This document shows positions 35,931 to 43,885 of a DNA stretch of 64,000 bases, in pieces (position 1 is the first letter of the stretch; every line of letters begins with the position of its first letter). Position numbers and translations under genes: made by a program. The notes below the pieces were generated by a model. That model saw only the letters and a program-made list of their open reading frames with translations, searched no databases and was not told where the DNA came from. The DNA comes from Streptomyces ficellus (GTDB lineage: Bacteria > Actinomycetota > Actinomycetes > Streptomycetales > Streptomycetaceae). Where the stretch lies: assembly GCF_030406405.1 (NCBI RefSeq), contig NZ_JAUEPL010000012.1, forward strand, positions 1 to 64,000, read 5' to 3'.

Positions 35931-36839
35931 TTACCGCGCCACGCGGATGCGGACCTCGTCCGTGGCCGACGCGCCGGCCGGGGCGGGGCGCCAGCCCTTT
36001 TCCGACTCCGCCGCGCTCCATACCCGGCCCGCGTACGACACCTCCGCGAGGCCGAGCGCGTCCGCCCGGGCCACTGCCCACTGGGCCAGTTCCCAGCCGC
36101 CGCGGGAGCCGCCGCCGGAGAGGGCGCCCTCGGGGCCGGCCGTTCCCGCCGCCGTCGTCCGCACCGGTACGGAGATGTCCGGCGCCGTACCGCCGCCCGG
36201 CAGCGCGGCCTCGCCGAACGACCGCTTCAGCTCCGCCCGCACCTTCGCCGGGTCACCGGTCCGCACGGGACCGCTGCCGCTCGTGCAGGTCAGGGACGCG
36301 GCCGCACGCCCCGTGAGGGCCGCGGCGAGCAGCGCGGCGTCCGGCTCGTGCTTGGCGTACGCCTGCGGGAACCCGCTGCGCTGCACCCGCTGCGCGGCGA
36401 CGGTCAGCGGCAGCCGCGAGTAGCCCGGGACCTCGGCGAGGTGGTCGTAGAACTTCCCCGCCGAGAAGACCGGGTCCATGATCTGCCGCTCGGTGCCCCA
36501 GCCCTGCGAGGGGCGCTGCTGGAACAGGCCCAGCGAGTCCCGGTCGCCGTACCGGATGTTGCGCAGGGCCGACTCCTGGAGGGCGGTCGCCAGCGCGATG
36601 GTCACCGCGCGCTCCGGCATCCCGCGCGTGGTGCCGACGGCGGAGATGGTCGCCGCGTTCGAGGCCTGCTCGGGGGTGAGCTGATAGGTGTTGTTCCCGC
36701 TCCCCACGACGCAGCGCGGGGCGCCTTTGCCGCCCGTCACGTACTGCACGATCACGTACGCGATCACCGCCAGCAACACGGCCAGCGCGGCGGCGATCCT
36801 CAGCCGGCGAGGGCGGGTGGACTGGGTGGACTCGGACAC
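35931..36839 (-). CDS. Membrane-anchored lysozyme-like (putative muralytic) protein
   Basis: A 302-residue protein: short basic N terminus, one transmembrane helix (about 13-34, [19 protein letters not shown]), then an extracellular domain with [28 protein letters not shown] and [13 protein letters not shown]. This signature recurs in actinobacterial wall-lytic proteins and resembles lysozyme-like folds; the Glu of LQES is a candidate catalytic residue (inference). GTG start at 36839, 39 bp from the divergent dapE. Transcription next to a peptidoglycan-precursor gene fits a wall-remodelling role. Confidence 0.75.
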   Translation of the reverse strand: MSESTQSTRPRRLRIAAALAVLLAVIAYVIVQYVTGGKGAPRCVVGSGNNTYQLTPEQASNAATISAVGTTRGMPERAVTIALATALQESALRNIRYGDRDSLGLFQQRPSQGWGTERQIMDPVFSAGKFYDHLAEVPGYSRLPLTVAAQRVQRSGFPQAYAKHEPDAALLAAALTGRAAASLTCTSGSGPVRTGDPAKVRAELKRSFGEAALPGGGTAPDISVPVRTTAAGTAGPEGALSGGGSRGGWELAQWAVARADALGLAEVSYAGRVWSAAESEKGWRPAPAGASATDEVRIRVAR

Positions 36840-36878
36840 GGGGCCCACCGTACTGGAGCCCGGGATAGGCTCGGCACC

Positions 36879-37970
36879 ATGTCCGAGACCATGCCCGTCA
36901 CCAAGCTGGACCTCAGCCAGGACGGCCCGGCGCTCACCGCCGCGCTCGTCGACTTCCCCTCCGTCAGCGGCACCGAGAAGCCCCTCGCCGACGCGATCGA
37001 GGAGGCGCTGCGCACCCTGCCGCACCTGACCGTCGACCGGCACGGCAACAACGTCGTCGCCCGTACGAACCTGGGGCGGGCCGAGCGCGTGGTGCTGGCC
37101 GGGCACATCGACACCGTGCCGATCGCGGACAACGTCCCCTCCCGGCTCGACGAGAACGGCGTCCTGTGGGGCTGCGGCACCTCGGACATGAAGTCGGGCG
37201 TCGCCGTCCAGCTGCGCATCGCCGCGACCGTCCCCGAACCCAACCGCGACCTCACCTTCGTCTTCTACGACAACGAAGAGGTCGCCGCCCACCTCAACGG
37301 CCTCGGGCATGTGGCCGACGCACACCCCGACTGGCTCGCGGGTGACTTCGCCATCCTGCTGGAGCCGTCCGACGGCCAGGTCGAGGGCGGCTGCCAGGGC
37401 ACGCTGCGGGTCCACCTCCGTATGAAGGGCGAGCGCGCCCACTCCGCGCGCGGCTGGATGGGCTCCAACGCCATCCACGCCGCGGCGCCCGTCCTGGCCC
37501 GGCTGGCCGCGTACGAACCGCGCCGCCCGGTCATCGACGGCCTTGAGTACCGCGAGGGCCTCAACGCCGTCGGGATCGAGGGCGGCGTCGCCACCAACGT
37601 GATCCCCGACGAGTGCACGGTGATCGTCAACTACCGCTACGCCCCCGACCGCTCCATGGCGCAGGCCGAGGCGCACGTACGGGAGGTGTTCGCCGGCTGC
37701 GGCGTCGACGAGTTCGTCGTGGACGACCACACGGGCGGCGCGCTGCCCGGCCTCTCGCACCCGGCGGCGGCGGCCTTCATGGCGGCGGTCGGCGGCACCG
37801 CGCATCCCAAGTTCGGCTGGACGGACGTGGCCCGGTTCAGCGCGCTGGGCGTGCCCGCCGTCAACTACGGCCCCGGCAACCCGCTTCTGGCGCACAAGCG
37901 GGACGAGCACGTGGCCGTCGAGCGGATCACCCACTGCGAGCGGCGGCTGTACGACTGGCTCACTGCCTGA
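36879..37970 (+). CDS. dapE: Succinyl-diaminopimelate desuccinylase
   Basis: A 363-residue M20-family zinc enzyme releasing LL-diaminopimelate, the precursor of lysine and of the LL-DAP in Streptomyces peptidoglycan. Metal and catalytic motifs: [22 protein letters not shown]; lid-domain contacts [17 protein letters not shown]. The ATG at 36879 lies 7 bases after a TAGGCT box (36866-36871) and has no ribosome site, so a leaderless message is likely. Divergent from the lysozyme-like gene. Confidence 0.93.
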   Translation: MSETMPVTKLDLSQDGPALTAALVDFPSVSGTEKPLADAIEEALRTLPHLTVDRHGNNVVARTNLGRAERVVLAGHIDTVPIADNVPSRLDENGVLWGCGTSDMKSGVAVQLRIAATVPEPNRDLTFVFYDNEEVAAHLNGLGHVADAHPDWLAGDFAILLEPSDGQVEGGCQGTLRVHLRMKGERAHSARGWMGSNAIHAAAPVLARLAAYEPRRPVIDGLEYREGLNAVGIEGGVATNVIPDECTVIVNYRYAPDRSMAQAEAHVREVFAGCGVDEFVVDDHTGGALPGLSHPAAAAFMAAVGGTAHPKFGWTDVARFSALGVPAVNYGPGNPLLAHKRDEHVAVERITHCERRLYDWLTA

Positions 37971-38062
37971 CCGATCGCTGCCTGACCTCCGTAATTTCGC
38001 CTTTTGTCATCTGTGTCGCCCTACCCTGAGCGGGAAACGATGTTCAGCGGAGGGAGCGGATC

Positions 38063-38833
38063 ATGGGCAACCCCGAGGCCGAGGCCGAAGGACTGCGAGC
38101 GCTGGCCGAGCAGCGGCTGGGGCCGGTACTGCGCCGCCGGGAGCAGGTGCAGCCCGGCACCACCGATCAGCGGCTGCTGGACACCGCGGGCGACTCCGAG
38201 TGGGTCCACACCGACCCCTGGCGGGTCATGCGCATCCAGTCGGAGTTCGTGGAGGGGTTCGGCGCGCTGGCCGAACTTCCCAGCGCGATCAGCGTCTTCG
38301 GCTCGGCCCGCACCCCGGCGGGCACGCCGGAGTACGAGGCGGGCGTGCGGATCGGCCGGGCGCTGGTCGAGGCGGGCTTCGCGGTGATCACGGGCGGTGG
38401 GCCGGGCGCGATGGAGGCGGCCAACAAGGGCGCGCGGGAGGCGCGGGGCGTCTCGGTGGGCCTGGGCATCGAGCTGCCCTTCGAGCAGGGCCTGAACCCG
38501 CACGTCGACATCGGGGTCAACTTCCGCTACTTCTTCGTACGGAAGACGATGTTCGTGAAGTACGCGCAGGGCTTCGTCGTCCTGCCGGGCGGCCTCGGCA
38601 CCCTGGACGAGCTGTTCGAGGCGCTCACCCTGGTCCAGACCCGCAAGGTCACCCGCTTCCCGATCGTGCTGTTCGGCACCTCGTACTGGTCGGGCCTGGT
38701 CGACTGGCTCCGCGACACGGTCATCGCCCAGGGCAAGGCATCCGAGCGCGACCTGATGCTGTTCCACGTCACGGACGACGTGGAGGAGGCGGTCGCCCTG
38801 GTCACCAAGGAGACCGGACCCGGCCACCCCTGA
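38063..38833 (+). CDS. LOG-family (TIGR00730) Rossmann-fold protein
   Basis: A 256-residue protein of the lysine-decarboxylase-like LOG family, many of which are cytokinin-type nucleoside 5'-monophosphate phosphoribohydrolases. The active-site signature is complete: VITGGGPGAMEAANKGA and PGGLGTLDELFEALT. ATG start with GGAGGGAG upstream. It ends 9 bp from the convergent folP2-type gene. In mycobacteria the homologue (Rv1205) keeps the same neighbours. Confidence 0.88.
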   Translation: MGNPEAEAEGLRALAEQRLGPVLRRREQVQPGTTDQRLLDTAGDSEWVHTDPWRVMRIQSEFVEGFGALAELPSAISVFGSARTPAGTPEYEAGVRIGRALVEAGFAVITGGGPGAMEAANKGAREARGVSVGLGIELPFEQGLNPHVDIGVNFRYFFVRKTMFVKYAQGFVVLPGGLGTLDELFEALTLVQTRKVTRFPIVLFGTSYWSGLVDWLRDTVIAQGKASERDLMLFHVTDDVEEAVALVTKETGPGHP

Positions 38834-38842
38834 CGGGCCGGG

Positions 38843-39703
38843 CTACGCCAAACCCCGGCGGGCGACCGCCGGGGGGCGGTGCCCCGCGATGGAGGCGACC
38901 ATGTCCAGAACCTGCCTCGTCTCCGCGACCTCGTGCACGCGGTAGACCTGTGCGCCCAGCCACGCCGAGACCGCCGTCGTCGCCAGCGTGCCCAGCACGC
39001 GTTCCTTCACCGGCTTGTCGAGGGTCTCGCCGACGAAGTCCTTGTTGGAGAGCGACACCAGCACCGGCCAGCCCGTCCCGGTCATCTCACCCAGCCGGCG
39101 CGTTGCCTCCAGGCTGTGCCGGGTGTTCTTCCCGAAGTCGTGGCCGGGGTCGATGAGGATGCCGTCCCGGGGCACCCCCAGCTCCACGGCGCGCTCCGCC
39201 AGCCCCACCGTCACCCGCAGGATGTCGGCCATCACGTCGTCGTACGTGATCCGGTGCGGCCGCGTGCGGGGCTCCGCGCCGCCCGCGTGCGTGCACACCA
39301 GACCCGCGCCGTACCGCGCGGCGACCTCGGCCAGCTTGGGGTCCACCCCGCCCCACGCGTCGTTCAGCAGGTCCGCGCCCGCCTCGCAGACCGCCTCGCC
39401 CACCTCGTGCCGCCAGGTGTCGACGCTGATCACCACATCGGGGTGCCGCCGCCGCACCTCGGCCACGAAACCGACCGTGCGACGCGCCTCCTCCTCGGCC
39501 GTCACCTCCTCCCCGGGACCGGCCTTGACCCCACCGATGTCGATGATGGCAGCACCCTCCGACACCGCCTGCTCGACGCGGGCGAGCGCGGGCTCGTCGT
39601 GGAACGTGGCACCCCGGTCGTAGAAGGAGTCCGGGGTCCGGTTCACGATCGCCATGATCACCGGCTCGTGCGCGTCGAATTCACGCCGTCCCAAGCGCAG
39701 CAT
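38843..39703 (-). CDS. Dihydropteroate synthase homologue, FolP2 type
   Basis: A 286-residue TIM-barrel protein of the DHPS family. It departs from true DHPS at key loops: NRTPDSFYDRG (21-31) replaces the usual NVTPDSF, and GGVKAGPG (57-64) replaces GGESTRPG, the pABA-binding loop. M. tuberculosis FolP2 (Rv1207) has the same character and was reported to lack DHPS activity, so this protein probably does not make folate (inference by family). Start ATG at 39703. Neighbouring genes match the mycobacterial folP2 region. Confidence 0.85.
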   Translation of the reverse strand: MLRLGRREFDAHEPVIMAIVNRTPDSFYDRGATFHDEPALARVEQAVSEGAAIIDIGGVKAGPGEEVTAEEEARRTVGFVAEVRRRHPDVVISVDTWRHEVGEAVCEAGADLLNDAWGGVDPKLAEVAARYGAGLVCTHAGGAEPRTRPHRITYDDVMADILRVTVGLAERAVELGVPRDGILIDPGHDFGKNTRHSLEATRRLGEMTGTGWPVLVSLSNKDFVGETLDKPVKERVLGTLATTAVSAWLGAQVYRVHEVAETRQVLDMVASIAGHRPPAVARRGLA

Positions 39704-39805
39704 CCCGTATGTCCTCCTCGCGTTCGGTCGCCTGCGACCTTAACCGTCAGTGGCACATGGCACGATCGGCACAGGACGTTTTCCGCTCCGGGGAGAGGCA
39801 CGCTT

Positions 39806-40240
39806 GTGTTCTGGTTCTTGGCTGTAGCGATGGTCGTGGTCGTCGCCGCGGTCACCCTCGCGGTCGTCGGCGGCGGCGAGAACGAGGTGCTTGCCGAGGC
39901 GGCTCCCGAGCAGCCGGTGGACCAGCTTCCGCTGACCCGGCCCGTGAGCCGCGCCGACATCGACGCGCTGCGGCTGCCGGTCGCGCCCCGCGGCTACCGG
40001 ATGGCGGAGGTCGACGACGTCCTGAGCAGGCTCGCCGCCGAGCTCGCCGAGCGCGACGCGCGGATCGCCGAACTGGAAGCCGCCCTGGCCGGAGCGCGGA
40101 CGGCGGCGGCCGGCCGGCCGGACCCGTTCGACGAGCCCGGCCACGGGCCGGCCGCGCCGGAGGCACGGGACGCAGGGGACGCCCGGGACGCACAGGACCC
40201 GCACGCACCGGACGCACGGGGTGAGGAGTGGGACCGGTGA
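39806..40240 (+). CDS. Small membrane protein with DivIVA-like domain
   Basis: A 144-residue protein: one N-terminal helix (FWFLAVAMVVVVAAVTLAVV), a DivIVA-type segment (DIDALRLPVAPRGYRMAEVD), then a coiled coil (VLSRLAAELAERDARIAELE) and an Asp/Ala-rich tail with repeats of ARDA/GDA. The FxxxxxRGYxxxEVD motif is how DivIVA proteins begin. GTG at 39806 with GGGAGAGG upstream. Its stop overlaps tag by four bases. Homologue of mycobacterial Rv1209. May recruit partners to curved membranes (inference). Confidence 0.8.
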   Translation: MFWFLAVAMVVVVAAVTLAVVGGGENEVLAEAAPEQPVDQLPLTRPVSRADIDALRLPVAPRGYRMAEVDDVLSRLAAELAERDARIAELEAALAGARTAAAGRPDPFDEPGHGPAAPEARDAGDARDAQDPHAPDARGEEWDR

Positions 40241-40827
40241 CCGGCGGAGCCCTGCCCGGCCCGGACGGGAAGCCGCGCTGCCCGTGGGGCGTGTCCACGC
40301 CGGACTACCTCGCCTACCACGACGAGGAGTGGGGCCGCCCGGTCCACGGCGACGACGCCCTGTTCGAACGGCTCTGCCTGGAGGCGTTCCAGTCGGGTCT
40401 GTCCTGGATCACGATCCTGCGCCGCCGCGAGGGCTTCCGCCGGGCCTTCGCCGACTTCAAGATCGCGGCGGTCGCCGAGTTCACCGACGCCGACCGGGAA
40501 CGGCTCCTCGCCGACGAGGGGATCATCCGCAACCGCGCCAAGATCGACGCCTGTATCGCCAACGCCCGTGTGCTGGCCGGCTGGGCGCCCGGCGAGCTGG
40601 ACGCCCTGATCTGGTCCCACGCCCCCGACCCCGCGTCCCGTCCGGCGCCTCTGACCGTCGCCGACGTCCCGGCGGTCACCGACGAGTCGACGGCGCTGTC
40701 GAAAACGCTCAAGAAACACGGCGTGCGGTTCGTCGGCCCGACGACCGCCTACGCCCTGATGCAGGCCTGCGGCCTGGTCAACGACCACCTGGCCGACTGC
40801 GCCGCCCGCCCCGCCGCCGACAGGTGA
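40237..40827 (+). CDS. tag: DNA-3-methyladenine glycosylase I
   Basis: A 196-residue base-excision repair enzyme that removes 3-methyladenine. The Tag signature is clear: CPWG (zinc Cys), YHDEEWGRP, FERLCLEAFQSGLSWITIL, and C-terminal FVGPTTAYALMQACGLVNDH with zinc ligands. The GTG at 40237 overlaps the previous stop (GTGA) and has GAGGAG about 10 bases upstream; GTG 40228 sits too close to that site. Confidence 0.92.
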   Translation: MTGGALPGPDGKPRCPWGVSTPDYLAYHDEEWGRPVHGDDALFERLCLEAFQSGLSWITILRRREGFRRAFADFKIAAVAEFTDADRERLLADEGIIRNRAKIDACIANARVLAGWAPGELDALIWSHAPDPASRPAPLTVADVPAVTDESTALSKTLKKHGVRFVGPTTAYALMQACGLVNDHLADCAARPAADR

Positions 40828-40835
40828 CCCCCACC

Positions 40836-40867
40836 GCCCGGGCCCGGCCCCCTGGCCGGGTCCGGGC
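40836..40867. terminator. Bidirectional hairpin terminator
   Basis: Fourteen-base arms (40836-40849 and 40854-40867, one G-U pair) between the convergent tag and enoyl-CoA hydratase genes. Confidence 0.7.
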
Positions 40868-40889
40868 GAGTTCCGCCGGGGCGGGCGTG

Positions 40890-41672
40890 CTAGCGGCCCA
40901 CGTAGGCGGGCTTCTCCTTGGCCAGGAAGGCGCGGACCGCGATCCCGTGGTCCTCGGACGCGCCCGCCTTCGTCTGGAGCTCGTCCTCCTTCTCCAGCGC
41001 CTCCTCCAGCGTGTGGGCCGCCCCATACGCCAGGGACTCCTTCAGCGCCGCGTACGCCAGCGTCGGCCCCTGCGCCAGGGCGCGGGCGACCGACTCGGCC
41101 TCCCCGGCCAGCTCCTGCGCCGGGACGAGCCTATTGGCGATGCCCAGTTCGTACGCCTCCGAGGCCGCGATCGAGCGCGGGAAGAACAGCAGGTCCGCCG
41201 CGCGGCCCGGGCCGACCACGCGCGGCAGCGTCCACGAGATGCCCGAGTCGGCGGTCAGCGCCACCCCGGCGAACGAGGTGTTGAACGACGCGGTGTCGGC
41301 CACGACCCGGTAGTCGGCCGCCAGCGCGAAGCCGAAGCCCGCCCCCGCGGCGACACCGTTGACCCCGGCCACCACCGGCTTCGGCATCCCGGCGATCGTC
41401 CGCACGATCGGGTTGTAGTGCTCCCGCACGGTGCTCATCGTGTGCTCGGTGCCGAGCACCGCGACGTGCTCCTTGAGGTCCTGGCCCACACAGAACGCCC
41501 GGCCCGTCGCGGTCAGCAGAACCGCCCGTACGGCCGTATCCTCCGCCGCCGCGTGGAGCGAGTCCCGCAGCGCGACCTTCGCCTCCATGTTCATCGCGTT
41601 CATGGCCTCGGGCCGGTTGATCGTGATCGTCGCGAGCCCGTCGCTCACCTCGTACAGCACGGTGTCGGCCAT
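40890..41672 (-). CDS. Enoyl-CoA hydratase/isomerase family protein
   Basis: A 260-residue crotonase-fold protein. Conserved elements: TINRPEAMNAMN, FCVGQDLKEH, GVAAGAGFGFALAADY (oxyanion hole) and NTSFAGVALTADSGISW; of the two Glu residues of true hydratases, the second position is Asp (ADSG), as in PaaG-like isomerases, so it may be an isomerase rather than hydratase. The ATG at 41672 with GGGGA upstream is chosen over the long shadow frame. Acts on acyl-CoA; pathway not shown by neighbours. Confidence 0.87.
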   Translation of the reverse strand: MADTVLYEVSDGLATITINRPEAMNAMNMEAKVALRDSLHAAAEDTAVRAVLLTATGRAFCVGQDLKEHVAVLGTEHTMSTVREHYNPIVRTIAGMPKPVVAGVNGVAAGAGFGFALAADYRVVADTASFNTSFAGVALTADSGISWTLPRVVGPGRAADLLFFPRSIAASEAYELGIANRLVPAQELAGEAESVARALAQGPTLAYAALKESLAYGAAHTLEEALEKEDELQTKAGASEDHGIAVRAFLAKEKPAYVGR

Positions 41673-41994
41673 GGCAGGGTCCCCTTTGCGCTCCGGCGGT
41701 GATGTCCCGCCCAGCATGGCGGAGATCGTCATGCCCGGACATGTGACCTGCGTCCCTGTGTCAGAGAAAGTGAGACCCGGCATTACGCGCGCGGCGGCGA
41801 AGTATCGCAGGCGGATCGCCGAAATGGACGGTTTTGCGAGAGCGCGTTGCGTAAGCGATGCCGTCCGATGTTGGTCATCGGGTCCTGCCATGCGGGATAA
41901 TGACCTGGAAGCAATGTGTTCGATGCCGGTGATGCGTGCCCATGCCAGAGGGCCGTCGGCTGACGATGAGCTGGTTTCAGGAAGGGGAACGAGC
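41673..41994. other. Divergent intergenic region, enoyl-CoA hydratase / DUF3117 genes
   Basis: 322 bases without a supported gene. It contains short direct repeats and a possible plus-strand promoter (TTGGTC 41871-41876, GATAAT 41896-41901, spacer 19, longer than ideal) for the DUF3117 gene, leaving a leader of about 87 bases. Confidence 0.35.
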
Positions 41995-42162
41995 ATGGCG
42001 GCCATGAAGCCGCGGACGGGCGACGGCCCGCTCGAGGTGACCAAGGAGGGGCGGGGCATCGTCATGCGCGTTCCGCTCGAAGGCGGCGGTCGGCTTGTCG
42101 TCGAGCTGACTCCGGACGAGGCCGACGCGCTCGGCGACGCACTCAAGAAGGTTGTCGGCTGA
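41995..42162 (+). CDS. DUF3117 small protein
   Basis: A 55-residue basic/acidic protein, nearly invariant in actinobacteria: MAAMKPRTGDGPLEVTKEGR, VMRVPLEGGGRLVVELTP, DEADALGDALKKVV. Homologue of mycobacterial Rv1211, which follows tag in that genome. ATG start with AAGGGGAA upstream. Its near-total conservation suggests a structural or RNA/protein-binding role, but none is known to me. Followed by an intrinsic terminator. Confidence 0.88.
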   Translation: MAAMKPRTGDGPLEVTKEGRGIVMRVPLEGGGRLVVELTPDEADALGDALKKVVG

Positions 42163-42186
42163 GCGGAACACCCCCAGTTCTCCAAG

Positions 42187-42230
42187 AACCCCGGCACGGT
42201 ACGCGCGTCAGACGCGACCGGGCCGGGGTT
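42187..42230 (+). terminator. Intrinsic terminator of the DUF3117 gene
   Basis: Outer stem AACCCCGGC/GCCGGGGTT (42187-42195 with 42222-42230) enclosing a smaller hairpin (GCGTC-AGA-type, 42205-42215), followed by a T-run. Confidence 0.7.
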
Positions 42231-42245
42231 TTCGTAGGTGTTCGT

Positions 42246-42307
42246 ATTCCGATTCGCCCGTGTTCCGATTCGCCCGTGTTCCGATTCGCCTGTGTTCCGA
42301 GTCGCGG
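42246..42307. repeat. 16-bp tandem repeat array
   Basis: Units gtgttccgattcgccc at 42260, 42276 and 42292 (last degenerate), preceded by a partial unit at 42246. It lies between the DUF3117 terminator and the 3' end of the convergent methyltransferase gene. Confidence 0.85.
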
Positions 42308-42310
42308 GGG

Positions 42311-42976
42311 TCAGCCCCGCCGCACCGCGCACAGCAGCCCGTCGCCCACCGGCAGCAGTGACGGCAGCAGCTCCTGGCTCTCCCGTACCGTCCGCAGCAG
42401 CTCACGCAGCCTGAGCACCTCGGCCGGCTGAGCCGCCGAGTCCACCGTACGGCCGTCCGCGAAGACGCCCTCGAAGCAGACGAGCCCGCCAGGACGCAGC
42501 AGGCGCAACGATTCAGCGAGGTAGTCGAGACACTCCGTGCGGTCACCGTCGCAGAAGACGAGGTCGTACCCGCCGTCCGCGAGCCGTGGCAGCACGTCCA
42601 GCGCCCGGCCGGGGATGAAGCGCGCCCGGTTCCCGGCGAAGCCGGCCGCACGGAACGCCTGCTTGGCGAACTGCTGGCGCTCCGGCTCCGGGTCCACCGT
42701 CGTCAGCACGCCGTCGGGCCGCATACCGAGCAACAGATAGATGCCGGACACACCCGTCCCGGTGCCGATCTCGGCCACCGCCTTCGCGTCCGCCGTGGCC
42801 GCCAGCAGTCGCAGCGCGGCGCCGGTGCCTGGCGACACCGAGGGCAGCCCTGCCTCCCGGGCCCGGTCACGGGCCCAGCGCAGCGCTTCGTCCTCGGCGA
42901 CAAAGGCGTCGGCGAACGCCCAGCTCGTCTGCCGGTTGGCGGTAATGACCCTCTCCTGTCCCCGTAGTTGGCGCAA
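42311..42976 (-). CDS. SAM-dependent O-methyltransferase
   Basis: A 221-residue class I methyltransferase like mycobacterial Rv1220c. SAM-binding motif I is VAEIGTGTGVSGIYLL, the acidic loop TVDPEPER, and motif DLVFCDGD; the C-terminal VGDGLLCAVRR is conserved. No canonical ATG/GTG fits: TTG 42976 (MRQLRGQERVIT) is used here, but an ATT at 42946 has a much better AGGAGAGG ribosome site six bases upstream. It is transcribed divergently from the ECF sigma gene, a pairing conserved with mycobacteria. Substrate unknown. Confidence 0.85.
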   Translation of the reverse strand: MRQLRGQERVITANRQTSWAFADAFVAEDEALRWARDRAREAGLPSVSPGTGAALRLLAATADAKAVAEIGTGTGVSGIYLLLGMRPDGVLTTVDPEPERQQFAKQAFRAAGFAGNRARFIPGRALDVLPRLADGGYDLVFCDGDRTECLDYLAESLRLLRPGGLVCFEGVFADGRTVDSAAQPAEVLRLRELLRTVRESQELLPSLLPVGDGLLCAVRRG

Positions 42977-43001
42977 CGGTGACTGTATCCGTTCGGGGGC
43001 G

Positions 43002-43028
43002 GGAACCCGCAGATGGGACCGTGCGTTA
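43002..43028 (+). promoter_or_regulatory. ECF-type promoter upstream of the sigma gene
   Basis: GGGAACC at 43001-43007 and CGTTA at 43024-43028 give GGAAC-N17-CGTTA, matching the general ECF consensus GGAAC-N16/17-CGTT. It points to the sigma gene 93 bases downstream, suggesting positive autoregulation. Confidence 0.6.
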
Positions 43029-43120
43029 TGGAGAGGCAGGGGGAGTACGTGGATCAAGGCCGGAAGCCGGTCCCAAATTCACGTAAAGATTCTTATCCGG
43101 AGCTAACGGGCGAGGTGGCT

Positions 43121-43885
43121 ATGGTAGGGGCTCCACTGGACACCACCAGAGCCGACAGGGGAGGTGCGGCTGCGCCTGTGGATCGGGGAGGAGTGCTGCG
43201 GCGCTTTCTCAGGTCGGCGGGTGAGCCGAAATCCGTGACCAACACCGCTGACAGTTCCCGCGCCGCCATCGACTCCGCACCCACCACCGCGACCTTCGCA
43301 TCGGATGCGGAATCGCAGGCGTGGACTCCGCCCTCATGGGAGGAGATCGTCAGCACGCACAGTGGCCGGGTCTACCGCCTCGCGTACCGCCTGACCGGCA
43401 ACCAGCACGACGCCGAGGATCTCACCCAGGAAGTCTTCGTACGGGTCTTCCGCTCCCTGTCGACGTACACGCCGGGCACGTTCGAGGGCTGGCTGCACCG
43501 CATCACCACCAACCTGTTCCTGGACATGGTGCGCCGCAAGCAGCGCATCCGGTTCGACGCGCTCGGCGACGACGCGGCCGAGCGGCTGCCCAGCCGTGAG
43601 CCGTCGCCCCAGCAGGTCTTCCACGACACCCACTTCGACGCCGACGTGCAGCAGGCGCTGGACACCCTCGCGCCCGAGTTCCGCGCGGCGGTGGTGCTGT
43701 GCGACATCGAAGGACTGTCGTACGAGGAGATCGCCGCGACGCTCGGGGTCAAGCTCGGCACCGTCCGCAGCCGCATCCACCGCGGCCGGTCCCATCTGCG
43801 CAAGGCCCTCAAGCACCGATCGCCCGAGGCCCGGGCCGAGCAGCGCACCTTCGTGGCCGTGGGCGGGGAGGGCGGGTCCGCGTGA
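43121..43885 (+). CDS. ECF RNA polymerase sigma factor (M. tuberculosis SigE orthologue)
   Basis: A 254-residue group IV sigma factor. The first 75 residues are a variable leader; region 2 is [21 protein letters not shown] to FRSL with [18 protein letters not shown], and region 4 is [35 protein letters not shown] 43121 is preferred (GAGGTGG upstream); later GTGs at 43198 or 43237 are possible. The neighbourhood (divergent O-methyltransferase, then zinc anti-sigma, HtrA, TatB) is that of mycobacterial sigE, the envelope-stress sigma. It is not the protein called SigE in S. coelicolor, hence no symbol. Likely self-regulated from 43002-43028. Confidence 0.9.
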   Translation: MVGAPLDTTRADRGGAAAPVDRGGVLRRFLRSAGEPKSVTNTADSSRAAIDSAPTTATFASDAESQAWTPPSWEEIVSTHSGRVYRLAYRLTGNQHDAEDLTQEVFVRVFRSLSTYTPGTFEGWLHRITTNLFLDMVRRKQRIRFDALGDDAAERLPSREPSPQQVFHDTHFDADVQQALDTLAPEFRAAVVLCDIEGLSYEEIAATLGVKLGTVRSRIHRGRSHLRKALKHRSPEARAEQRTFVAVGGEGGSA

